Source of the DNA: an uncultured Bacteroidales bacterium
GTDB lineage: Bacteria > Bacteroidota > Bacteroidia > Bacteroidales > UBA932
Assembly: GCA_934678915.1 (NCBI GenBank)
Contig: CAKUSF010000123.1
Coordinates: forward strand, 1 to 6,181
Length of the DNA stretch: 6,181 nucleotides
Direction of reading: 5' to 3'
The notes under the pieces: model-generated
What the model saw: only the letters and a program-made list of their open reading frames with translations
Told to the model about the DNA's origin: nothing
Databases searched by the model: none
Made by a program: the position numbers and the translations under genes
Shown: positions 1-5,922 of the stretch, in pieces
Layout of the letters: every line of letters begins with the position of its first letter
Position numbering within the stretch: the stretch's first letter is position 1

Positions 1-369
1 GTCACGGCTTCGATGAACTGGACCGTTCCGGGAGGATTCGGAATCGTCACCGATGGCAACTATAACTGGTACAACGGTTACACAACCGATCAGGGAACCC
101 AGTTGATTCTGAACGCCAAGATCACCAAGCTCCTGTTCAAGGACAAGTTCACCCTCGCCCTGAACGCCTACGACATCCTCGACCAGGCCAAGAACCTCTC
201 GATCTCTGATTCTTCGAACTACCACACCGAGACCCTGAACAACACTCTCGGTCGTTACATAGTAGTCTCCCTGACCTACCGCTTCGGCAACTTCGGTGGC
301 AGAGACGGACGTCGTGGCGGCCCAGGCATGGGTCGCGGCCCGATGGGCCCACCTCCTCCAAGGATGTAG
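1..369 (+). CDS. C-terminal fragment of an outer-membrane beta-barrel protein (TonB-dependent-receptor-like)
   Basis: The reading frame is open at the left edge (first codons Val-Thr-Ala-Ser) and ends at TAG 367-369, so only the last 122 residues are present; the Met at base 13 is internal, not a start. The visible part alternates polar and hydrophobic residues in strand-like stretches: LILNAKITKLLF (about residues 35-46), FTLALNAYDILDQ (50-62) and a terminal strand RYIVVSLTYRFGNF (85-98). The D-I-L-D-Q turn and the final strand ending in YRFGNF are typical of the Bacteroidota barrel family with an N-terminal carboxypeptidase-like or plug domain. Such proteins sit in the outer membrane, and many take part in TonB-dependent uptake. 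The plug, if there is one, lies outside the window, so substrate and exact subfamily cannot be told. After the last strand comes a low-complexity tail of about 24 residues, rich in Gly, Arg and Pro and ending PPPPRM. The gene converges on rluD across a terminator region. Confidence 0.8.
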   Translation, partial: VTASMNWTVPGGFGIVTDGNYNWYNGYTTDQGTQLILNAKITKLLFKDKFTLALNAYDILDQAKNLSISDSSNYHTETLNNTLGRYIVVSLTYRFGNFGGRDGRRGGPGMGRGPMGPPPPRM

Positions 370-393
370 TTTGACTGAATATACTGGACGGTC

Positions 394-448
394 AAAAGAG
401 ACTATGGCGAATTTTGCACAGTGAACCAAAATTCGCCATAGTCCTTTT
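394..448. terminator. Strong bidirectional rho-independent terminator after the barrel gene
   Basis: A perfect 17-bp inverted repeat pairs 400-416 (gactatggcgaattttg) with 427-443, leaving a 10-nt loop at 417-426. The stem is followed on the plus strand by CTTTTCT and on the minus strand by TCTTTTG, so the flanking A and T runs (394-397 and 445-448) could extend pairing or act as the U-tract in either direction. It starts about 30 bases past the stop of the plus-strand barrel gene, so ending that transcript is its most likely job. It would also catch minus-strand transcripts that read past rluD and the second hairpin. A weaker 6-bp inverted repeat, tttgac 370-375 with gtcaaa 391-396, lies just before it. 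Confidence 0.85.
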
Positions 449-485
449 CTGACCATAGTGACACGATTGCGAATAATTCAAGAGC

Positions 486-568
486 CGGTTACTATCGTCA
501 CTTCGACAATCCCGTAGGTCACTGAGCTTGTCGAAGTGACCGTGTTTCATAGCCTGTAGAAGTAACCG
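486..568. repeat. REP-like nested palindromic element in the convergent intergenic region
   Basis: Inner arms GTCACTTCGACAA (497-509) and TTGTCGAAGTGAC (528-540) are a perfect 13-bp inverted repeat around an 18-nt loop. Outer arms CGGTTACT (486-493) and AGTAACCG (561-568) are a perfect 8-bp inverted repeat. A second fold is possible: GGTCACT (517-523) pairs with AGTGACC (535-541), using the same right arm. The core CACTGAGCTTGTCGAAGTG (520-538) resembles the dispersed TTCGACAAGCTCAG-type intergenic palindromes that I remember from many bacterial genomes. There is no T-run directly after the stem, so it is a poor terminator candidate. Its place between two convergent transcription units is typical of REP-type repeats. 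Membership in a repeat family is inferred from the motif, not shown by other copies here. Confidence 0.6.
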
Positions 569-611
569 TACATTATGATAAACTCAGAATGTTTTTTTGA
601 CATATTACCCT

Positions 612-687
612 ATGGCCAGAATAAAAATAAACTTTCAAATTTTGGTAACGTGCAAAATTTGAAAGTTTCTTTTTTTATTCTGGCTAT
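612..687. terminator. Long bidirectional hairpin terminator downstream of rluD
   Basis: Two stacked perfect stems make a hairpin of about 76 nt. The inner stem pairs 629-644 with 653-668 (16 bp, AT-rich) around an 8-nt loop. The outer stem pairs 612-627 with 672-687 (16 bp including one G-T pair). They are separated by one unpaired base on the left (628) and three on the right (669-671). On the plus strand the inner stem is followed by CTTTTTTTATT, and on the minus strand by a TATTTTTATT tract, so it can terminate in both directions. Its near side lies 85 bases beyond the rluD stop, making it the likely end of the whole minus-strand operon. It would also back up the first hairpin for plus-strand transcripts from the barrel gene. 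Confidence 0.85.
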
Positions 688-772
688 CCAATCGGTAGCT
701 CAACATTCGTAAGTTTCTTCTTATATTTCGACTAACTACCTGCAAATATTTATGAATTAATTCAATATAAAA
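688..772. other. AT-rich trailer between rluD and its terminator
   Basis: This 85-base stretch would be the 3' untranslated part of the minus-strand transcript. It is AT-rich, especially 741-772, and contains a short perfect palindrome, gaattaattc, at 754-763. I see no open frame, RNA gene or strong hairpin in it. Confidence 0.5.
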
Positions 773-1846
773 TTATTTGTCTTCCTCAACTCCGACAAAG
801 TTGACATAGTTGCGCCATTTGTCAATCATGGCGGTCATGTCCCCCGGAAGCTGCGAATCGAATTGGATCCATTTGCCTGTGCCGGGATGCACGAAACCGA
901 GAGTCTTCGCATGAAGAGCCTGCCTAGGGCAGATCTCAAAACAGTTCTGGATGAACTGACGGTACTTGGCGTAGATCGTGCCCTTGCGGATCTCTGACCC
1001 ACCGTACCTTTCGTCATTGAACAACGGATGCCCGATGTAATTCATGTGAACCCTGATCTGGTGCGTGCGTCCAGTCTCCAACTTGCACTCGACAACGGTA
1101 ACATAACCGAACCTCTCCAGCACCCTGTAATGTGTCACAGCATGCTTTCCGCGGTCATCATCGCTGGTGTAAACCCTGAATCTCAGCCTGTCGTTGGGAT
1201 CACGCCCGATGTTCCCGTCGATAGTCCCCTCGTCCTCCTTGATGTTGCCCCAGACAACCGCAACGTACCGTCTCTCGATAGAGTGCTCGAAGAACTGACG
1301 CGCAAGATCCAGTTGAGTCTCATCGTTTTTGGCCACAACCAAAAGCCCTGATGTGTCCTTGTCGATTCTGTGCACAAGAATTCCCATCCTCTCGTCTGCA
1401 GCCTCCGGCCCTTGGGATATTCCCAAATGATAGGAAAGAGCATTGATGAGAGTCCCCTCGAAGTGACCATGTCCCGGATGGACAACCATCCCGGCAGCCT
1501 TGTTGACAACAAGCAGATCGTTGTCCTCATAAACTATGTTCAAAGGAATATCCTGTGGCAGGATTTCAAGGCCACGGCGGCGGTACGGCATCACAAACCT
1601 AATTACATCCCCCGGCCTGATGATGAGGTTTGCTTTCGCAACCTTGTCATTCACACGCACATAGCCTTCCTTAATCGCACACTGAACCCTGTGCCTAGAA
1701 GTGTCCTCCAAATGCGTGGCCATGTACTTGTCCACACGCATTGGAGTCTGTCCGACATCAACATTGAGCCTGAAATGCTCGAACATTCCCTGCTCTTCGT
1801 CCTCGACGTTTTCTTCTTGGTCGTTGTAAAGTCTCTCCTCGTCCAC
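773..1846 (-). CDS. rluD: RluD-type 23S rRNA pseudouridine synthase (RluA family)
   Basis: This enzyme converts uridines in rRNA to pseudouridine; E. coli RluD modifies helix 69 of 23S rRNA at positions 1911, 1915 and 1917. The 357-residue product has an acidic N-terminus (about 1-22), an S4-like RNA-binding domain (about 34-90, with VDKYMATHL and EGYVRVND), and the catalytic domain with the RluA-family signature HRIDKDTSG at 159-167, where Asp162 is the expected nucleophile. The downstream signature LETGRTHQIRVH is at 256-267. Length and motifs are complete. The chosen start is GTG at 1844-1846, only 4 nt after the PASTA stop; ATG at codon 21 is an alternative that would remove the acidic leader and keep every domain. 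Bacteroidota relatives that I remember also carry an acidic leader before EHFR, so I favour the GTG. It is the last gene of the operon. RluD is firm at family level; exact target uridines are inferred. Confidence 0.93.
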   Translation of the reverse strand: MDEERLYNDQEENVEDEEQGMFEHFRLNVDVGQTPMRVDKYMATHLEDTSRHRVQCAIKEGYVRVNDKVAKANLIIRPGDVIRFVMPYRRRGLEILPQDIPLNIVYEDNDLLVVNKAAGMVVHPGHGHFEGTLINALSYHLGISQGPEAADERMGILVHRIDKDTSGLLVVAKNDETQLDLARQFFEHSIERRYVAVVWGNIKEDEGTIDGNIGRDPNDRLRFRVYTSDDDRGKHAVTHYRVLERFGYVTVVECKLETGRTHQIRVHMNYIGHPLFNDERYGGSEIRKGTIYAKYRQFIQNCFEICPRQALHAKTLGFVHPGTGKWIQFDSQLPGDMTAMIDKWRNYVNFVGVEEDK

Positions 1847-1850
1847 TTTA

Positions 1851-2636
1851 TTAGTCTTTCTTGTCCAATGATAGGTAAAGGGTCACGTCAGAACCCATGA
1901 GAATAGGATTGCTTGAAGCCTCAGGAGTTTGTCTGCTTACCGAGGCGTTCAGCGAGTCGCTGTAGTTCCTTATGTCCTTGTCGAACACGATGCGACCAAT
2001 GTTCAATGAGTTGTCATGTACCGCATCTATGGCTCTGAGGTATTTCAGCCCTTTGACATCAGGAACGTAGGTCAACTTGTCATCACTGTTGAGCCCAACC
2101 TCAAGGTTGATTTCCGCCCCTGTCTCGATCTGCGTGCCAGGTTTGATCTCACGATTCCTGTAAATCTGTCTCAGCACGTTATTCGTCGCAATGTCATTGA
2201 CATAGATGAGTTTTCCAAGAGCTAACCCCTTAGAACTCAACTCGGCTTTGGCCTGACGCATGGAGTAGCCTACAAGGTTTGGCATGCTGACTTTCTTTGC
2301 ATTCTTGGCATTTATCGTCAGGAGGATTCTCCTCCCTTTCTTGACTCTGGAACCGGCTGCTGGATTCTGACTATAAACGGCCCCTTTCTCCTTTTTCCTG
2401 ACGAAAATCGAGTCGATTACCTCTGTTCTCAACTTCAGTCTGGATGCCTCGTGCCTTGCCTCATCAAGACTCATGCTTGTCAAATCCGGAACCACGATGG
2501 TCTTGTTGTGATTTGTGATAGTGCTCAGAAGAATCGAGTTGAAGATTATCAAAACCGTGAAAAACAGCACCGCTAGGATGATGTTCTTCACTATCCAGTT
2601 CCCGAAGAAACCCTTATTGTCTGTTTTTTCTGCCAT
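1851..2636 (-). CDS. Membrane-anchored PASTA-domain protein without a kinase domain
   Basis: This 261-residue protein has a short charged cytoplasmic N-terminus, one transmembrane helix (about 17-39) and an extracytoplasmic part made of three PASTA repeats: about 48-109 (starts VVPDLTSMSLDEA), 115-181 (starts VSMPNLVGYSMRQA) and 189-257 (starts TYVPDVKGLKYLRA). The V-P-D/N-L-x-G/S opening and the closing G-x-x-V/I-x-L-x-L/I strand of each repeat are clear. In other phyla PASTA repeats are found on Ser/Thr kinases and penicillin-binding proteins, where they sense or bind peptidoglycan or its precursors. Here no kinase or transpeptidase domain is present. In Bacteroidota a stand-alone PASTA protein next to rluD, often followed by ddl, is an arrangement I know. 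A structural or peptidoglycan-binding role in the periplasm is therefore likely but inferred. It starts 9 nt after the transporter stop and ends 4 nt before rluD. Confidence 0.88.
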   Translation of the reverse strand: MAEKTDNKGFFGNWIVKNIILAVLFFTVLIIFNSILLSTITNHNKTIVVPDLTSMSLDEARHEASRLKLRTEVIDSIFVRKKEKGAVYSQNPAAGSRVKKGRRILLTINAKNAKKVSMPNLVGYSMRQAKAELSSKGLALGKLIYVNDIATNNVLRQIYRNREIKPGTQIETGAEINLEVGLNSDDKLTYVPDVKGLKYLRAIDAVHDNSLNIGRIVFDKDIRNYSDSLNASVSRQTPEASSNPILMGSDVTLYLSLDKKD

Positions 2637-2645
2637 ATTCGTAAA

Positions 2646-3290
2646 TTACTTTCCGCCTGTGAAGAGCAAGTCGAACGCACCTTCTCCGAGCAGGGCTAAG
2701 CCTATGATTATTATGATGATTCCCGCGATTCTGTTCATCCACATGATCTTTTTCATGTCAAAAGCCTTTCTCCAATTGCTGAAAAACCATGAGAAGAAGA
2801 ACCAGTAGGCGATTGAGCCGCCAGCGACCGCTAGGATGATCGGGTAAATCCTAAAACTTCTGTCGGTCACATCCACTTGAAAGAAGGCGAACAGAGCGAA
2901 CATCACAAGTATCGCTCCTGGGTTGGAGATTGTGGTGGCAACAGCCTGAAGGAAATCCTTCGGTGACGCTCCACGAGACCTAACATCACCCGGCTCCATT
3001 TTTCTGAACGGATCCTTGAAAGCCATTGAATATCCCAGCAGAGCAATCACAGGTCCACCGATGAGGAAGATGATGGATTCGTAGGTGTTGATGAAATTCT
3101 GAGCGAAAGCCCATGCGAAGATCGAGATGATGGCGTAGGCTGTGTCAACAAGTGAAGCACCTAGACCGGTCGTGAAACCGGCTTTATGCCCATAGCAGAT
3201 AGACTTCTGAAGCACAATAATCGCCACCGGTCCCAAAGGTGCCGATGCACAAATTCCGATTATGAATGCTTTCAGAATCTCTAGCAGCAT
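2646..3290 (-). CDS. LysE/RhtB-family inner-membrane exporter
   Basis: This 214-residue, very hydrophobic protein has about six predicted membrane segments: near 5-30, 42-65, 72-91, 115-138, 149-170 and 186-205. The family signature is visible: an N-terminal helix ending in SAPLGPVAI (16-24), the following G-H-K-A-G-F-T-T-G-L-G-A loop (34-45), and a central SNPGAILVMF helix (122-131) matching the N-P-x-A/K motif. LysE/RhtB proteins export amino acids such as lysine, homoserine or threonine, driven by the membrane potential or proton gradient. The sequence does not reveal the substrate. A basic stretch between helices 3 and 4 (about 92-112) is the expected cytoplasmic loop. A run of six isoleucines (191-196) sits in the last helix. 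The gene follows der by 9 nt and precedes the PASTA gene by 9 nt, so it is co-transcribed, but nothing ties it functionally to them. Confidence 0.85.
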   Translation of the reverse strand: MLLEILKAFIIGICASAPLGPVAIIVLQKSICYGHKAGFTTGLGASLVDTAYAIISIFAWAFAQNFINTYESIIFLIGGPVIALLGYSMAFKDPFRKMEPGDVRSRGASPKDFLQAVATTISNPGAILVMFALFAFFQVDVTDRSFRIYPIILAVAGGSIAYWFFFSWFFSNWRKAFDMKKIMWMNRIAGIIIIIIGLALLGEGAFDLLFTGGK

Positions 3291-3299
3291 AGTCTCGTG

Positions 3300-4610
3300 T
3301 TATTTTGCTCTCATGAAGATCTGTACGGGGCACCCATGTAGGTCAAAATGCTCCCTAAGCTTATTCTCAAGGAATCTCTTGTACGGTTCTTTGACGTACT
3401 GAGGCAGATTGCAGAAGAATGCGAAAGCCGGGAATCTTGTCGGCAACTGAGTTACGTACTTGATCTTTACATATTTGCCTTTCCATGCTGGAGGCGGATA
3501 GTTCTCAATCTCAGGGAGCAAGGCCTCATTCAGTCTTGCCGTTGACAGTTTGCGAGAATAATTCTCGTAGACGTGCTCTGCTGCGTCCAGTACATCCATG
3601 ATCCTCTGTTTCTTTGTGACGGAGGTGAATATGATCGGCACGTCATCGAACGGAGCGATGCGTCGGCGGAGCGATGCTTCATATTCCTTCATTGTGTTGC
3701 TGTCCTTGAGGAAGAGGTCCCATTTGTTGACCACCAGTACGCAGGCCTTGCGGTTGCGGACGATGAGATTGAATATGCTCATGTCCTGAGCCTCCATGCC
3801 GCTGTTGGCATCGATCATCAGGATGCAGACATCAGAATGTTCAATTGCTCGGATGGAACGCATCACGGAATAGAACTCAAGATCCTCGTTGACTTTGGCC
3901 TTCCTGCGCATTCCGGCCGTGTCCACAAGCATGAACTCATGACCGAATTTGTTGTAAAGGGTTGAGATTGAGTCTCTTGTCGTTCCGGCAACCGGTGTCA
4001 CGATGTTCCGTTCTTCTCCAAGGAGGGCATTTGTCAGTGATGACTTGCCAACGTTCGGCTTTCCTACAATCGTGATGTGTGGAAGGTCTGGCCGGTCATC
4101 GTCTTTTTGAGGCTTCTCTTCTGGAAGAACTTTGAGAACTTCATCAAGAAGATCGCCCGTTCCGCTTCCGTTGGCCGCAGATGTTGCCCAAATTTCTCCG
4201 AGCCCCAATGAATAGAACTGATAGGCATCGAACATCTTCTCCCCTGAATCTACCTTGTTGACACACAGTACAACAGGCTTTTCGCTCCGGCGTAGGATGT
4301 CGGCAATCTCTGCATCGTAGTCAGTGATGCCGGCTGCGGCTTCGACCATGAATATTATCGCGTCAGCCTCCTCGATGGCGATCACGACCTGCTTGCGGAT
4401 GGCTTCTTCGAACACATCGTCCGAGTTTGTTGTCCAACCTCCCGTGTCTACCACGGAGAACTCTTTGCCGCACCATTCGCATTTGCCGTAGTGACGGTCT
4501 CTTGTCACGCCAGCGGTCTCATCAACAATTGCCTGACGCATACCGACAAGCCTGTTGAAAAGTGTGGATTTGCCAACGTTCGGTCGTCCAACTATAGCTA
4601 CTAAACTCAT
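3300..4610 (-). CDS. der: Der (EngA) double-GTPase ribosome biogenesis factor
   Basis: Der is an essential GTPase with two tandem G domains and a C-terminal KH-like domain; it binds the assembling 50S subunit in the cytoplasm. All parts are visible in the 436 residues. G domain 1 has GRPNVGKS (8-15), the TAGVTRD switch (32-38), DTGG (55-58) and NKVD (118-121). G domain 2 has GKPNVGKS (183-190), AGTTRD (208-213), DTAG (230-233) and NKWD (295-298). The KH-like domain runs from about 350 to the end, with the conserved [10 protein letters not shown] (370-379) and [14 protein letters not shown] (406-419). Length is normal for the family. The ATG at 4608-4610 is a natural start because the P-loop follows at residue 8. 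One oddity is C-E-W-C at 44-47, just before the first DTGG; I recall Ser/Asn at the two Cys places in relatives. It starts 34 nt after the small Cys protein. Confidence 0.97.
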   Translation of the reverse strand: MSLVAIVGRPNVGKSTLFNRLVGMRQAIVDETAGVTRDRHYGKCEWCGKEFSVVDTGGWTTNSDDVFEEAIRKQVVIAIEEADAIIFMVEAAAGITDYDAEIADILRRSEKPVVLCVNKVDSGEKMFDAYQFYSLGLGEIWATSAANGSGTGDLLDEVLKVLPEEKPQKDDDRPDLPHITIVGKPNVGKSSLTNALLGEERNIVTPVAGTTRDSISTLYNKFGHEFMLVDTAGMRRKAKVNEDLEFYSVMRSIRAIEHSDVCILMIDANSGMEAQDMSIFNLIVRNRKACVLVVNKWDLFLKDSNTMKEYEASLRRRIAPFDDVPIIFTSVTKKQRIMDVLDAAEHVYENYSRKLSTARLNEALLPEIENYPPPAWKGKYVKIKYVTQLPTRFPAFAFFCNLPQYVKEPYKRFLENKLREHFDLHGCPVQIFMRAK

Positions 4611-4644
4611 AATGATTCTGTTACTTCTAAATATTCAATTATTA

Positions 4645-4935
4645 TCAGCGGCTCTGATTCTTGGGCTTCTTGCCTCCGAACTCATATTCATAGAACCCAC
4701 ATCCAGTGCAGGCGTCACTGTAGGTTCCGGTGCATGAATCGCTCCTGTGCGGCTTCTTTTTTGAAAAGAGCTCCTCGTCTTGCTCCCTCATGCACTTGAT
4801 GCCTAGCTTGCGCATGTTCTCGTTGCGACTGATCTCCGTCTCCGGGAACTTACCGTTCTTTCGGAATATGATGTTGAAGCACATTCCGATCACTCCTAAT
4901 CCAAGCAGGATTATCGCAGCGAGAACCGTTTTCAT
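4645..4935 (-). CDS. Small membrane-anchored Cys-containing protein, unknown function
   Basis: The 96-residue product has one N-terminal hydrophobic helix (about 4-24) followed by a basic, polar tail, so the tail is likely held at the membrane; basic residues just after the helix (RKNGK, 25-29) suggest it stays in the cytoplasm. The segment KNGKFPETEISRNENMRKLGIKC (starting at 26) resembles a conserved stretch I recall in short Bacteroidota proteins annotated as 'membrane or secreted protein', loosely like DUF539/NqrM. The end carries a Cys cluster: C68, C76 and C79 (C-x7-C-x2-C), with C48 upstream. That could bind a metal or Fe-S cluster, but this is inference. The spacing differs from the Cys pattern I remember for NqrM, and no nqr genes are nearby, so I do not assign that name. 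It lies 3 nt after prs and 34 nt before der, which supports a real, co-transcribed gene. Confidence 0.72.
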   Translation of the reverse strand: MKTVLAAIILLGLGVIGMCFNIIFRKNGKFPETEISRNENMRKLGIKCMREQDEELFSKKKPHRSDSCTGTYSDACTGCGFYEYEFGGKKPKNQSR

Positions 4936-4938
4936 CTC

Positions 4939-5910
4939 TTAGAATATAAACTCTGTACTGATAGGCTCGTAGTTATAGACCTTGCGTATGATAGCAGCGA
5001 AGGTCTCAGCCATAGAAACCACTCTTATTTTCTTTGAATCGACACCGCTCTTGATTGGAATTGTGTCTGTTACAAATACTTCCTTTAAGCAGGAATTGTT
5101 GATTCTGTCGTAAGCCGGGCCGGAAAGCACCGCGTGTGTTGCACATGCCCTGACACTGGCAGCACCTTTTTCCATCAGCACTTCCGCTGCCTTTACGAGA
5201 GTTCCTGCTGTGTCGATCAAGTCATCGACAATCACGATGTTCTTGCCTTCAACCTCTCCGATTGCCGTGATTGAAGCCACCACATTGGCCCTTTCCCTAG
5301 ACTTGTGGCAGATGATCACAGGGCATGCAAGCTCCTTGGCGTAGGCATTGGCTCGTTTGGCTCCACCCATGTCAGGGGCTGCAATGGCAAGATTTTCAAT
5401 GTTCAGAGATTTCAGGTAAGGGATGAACACCTTGCTAGCGTAGATGTGATCCACTGGCAAATCGAAGAATCCTTGGATCTGATCAGCATGAAGGTCGCAG
5501 GTCATGATACGATCTACACCTGCCGCTGTCAGAAGGTTCGCCACCAGTTTGGCACCGATGGAGACACGTGGTTTATCCTTTCGGTCTTGTCTGGCCCATC
5601 CGAAATACGGCATTACCGCGATGACTTTGTCAGCTGAGGCTCTCTTGGCTGCATCAATCGTCAGAAGAAGCTCCATCAGATTCTCGGTAGGAGGAAAAGT
5701 GGACTGCAAGATGAACACGGTAGCGCCTCTGACGCTGTCCGTGAAGGAAGGTACGAATTCTCCATCGCTGAACAGAGTGACTTCCGAAGCTCCGAGATGG
5801 TACTTTTCTCCGGTAGGGGCTCCGAGTTGGTTCAGTTCATCAACGACCTTGCAGGCAAAGTCCTTTGAGGCTCTGCAGGCAAACAATTCCATTCTGTGTT
5901 CCATGTGCAT
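4939..5910 (-). CDS. prs: Ribose-phosphate pyrophosphokinase (PRPP synthase)
   Basis: Prs makes 5-phosphoribosyl-1-pyrophosphate from ribose 5-phosphate and ATP, the entry point to purine, pyrimidine, NAD, His and Trp synthesis; it is cytosolic and usually a hexamer. The 323 residues carry all hallmarks of class I: FSDGE (47-51), the ATP-binding region around YFGWARQDRKDKPRVSIG (102-119), DLHADQIQGFF (139-149) with the catalytic-region His141, the GGAKRA segment (182-187), and the PRPP-binding loop VDDLIDTAGT (228-237). Length is near the family norm of about 310-320. Three in-frame ATGs are possible at 5908-5910, 5902-5904 and 5890-5892. The third aligns best with the usual start (MELFACRAS compared with MKLFAGNAT in E. 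coli Prs), but E. coli also has a few residues before this point. None has a clear Shine-Dalgarno. It begins 12 nt after engB and ends 3 nt before the small Cys protein. Confidence 0.96.
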   Translation of the reverse strand: MHMEHRMELFACRASKDFACKVVDELNQLGAPTGEKYHLGASEVTLFSDGEFVPSFTDSVRGATVFILQSTFPPTENLMELLLTIDAAKRASADKVIAVMPYFGWARQDRKDKPRVSIGAKLVANLLTAAGVDRIMTCDLHADQIQGFFDLPVDHIYASKVFIPYLKSLNIENLAIAAPDMGGAKRANAYAKELACPVIICHKSRERANVVASITAIGEVEGKNIVIVDDLIDTAGTLVKAAEVLMEKGAASVRACATHAVLSGPAYDRINNSCLKEVFVTDTIPIKSGVDSKKIRVVSMAETFAAIIRKVYNYEPISTEFIF

Positions 5911-5922
5911 TAAACTATGCTA

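Noticed and set aside
569..611. Promoter or terminator at the T7 run (592-598)
   Set aside because: The run is over 20 bases from the nearest stem end and no gene follows in a sensible position; no TAnnTTTG-type Bacteroidota promoter box is convincing here.
370..772. CRISPR array, tRNA or small coding gene in the only long gene-free stretch
   Set aside because: Repeats here are inverted or short and irregularly spaced, no cloverleaf is visible, and no open frame with support is present.
1370..1900. Plus-strand open frame of 176 codons opposite rluD
   Set aside because: It lies wholly antisense to the clear RluD catalytic and S4 domains and the PASTA end, has no recognisable domain, and reads like a complement of a conserved gene.
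3573..3965. Plus-strand open frame of 130 codons opposite der
   Set aside because: It mirrors the second G domain of Der; composition is His/Asp/Val-rich, as expected of a complement frame, with no domain.
4611..4644. Separate promoter for der in the 34-nt gap
   Set aside because: The gap is AT-rich but shows no clear TTTG and TAnnTTTG pair; the upstream gene reads straight through.
4864..4935. Lipoprotein signal in the small Cys protein (Cys19 after a hydrophobic helix)
   Set aside because: The residues before Cys19 are V-I-G-M, which do not fit the usual lipobox (small residue directly before Cys), and the helix continues past it.
4645..4935. Naming the small protein NqrM
   Set aside because: Size and membrane helix are compatible, but the Cys spacing does not match what I remember for NqrM and there are no nqr genes here.
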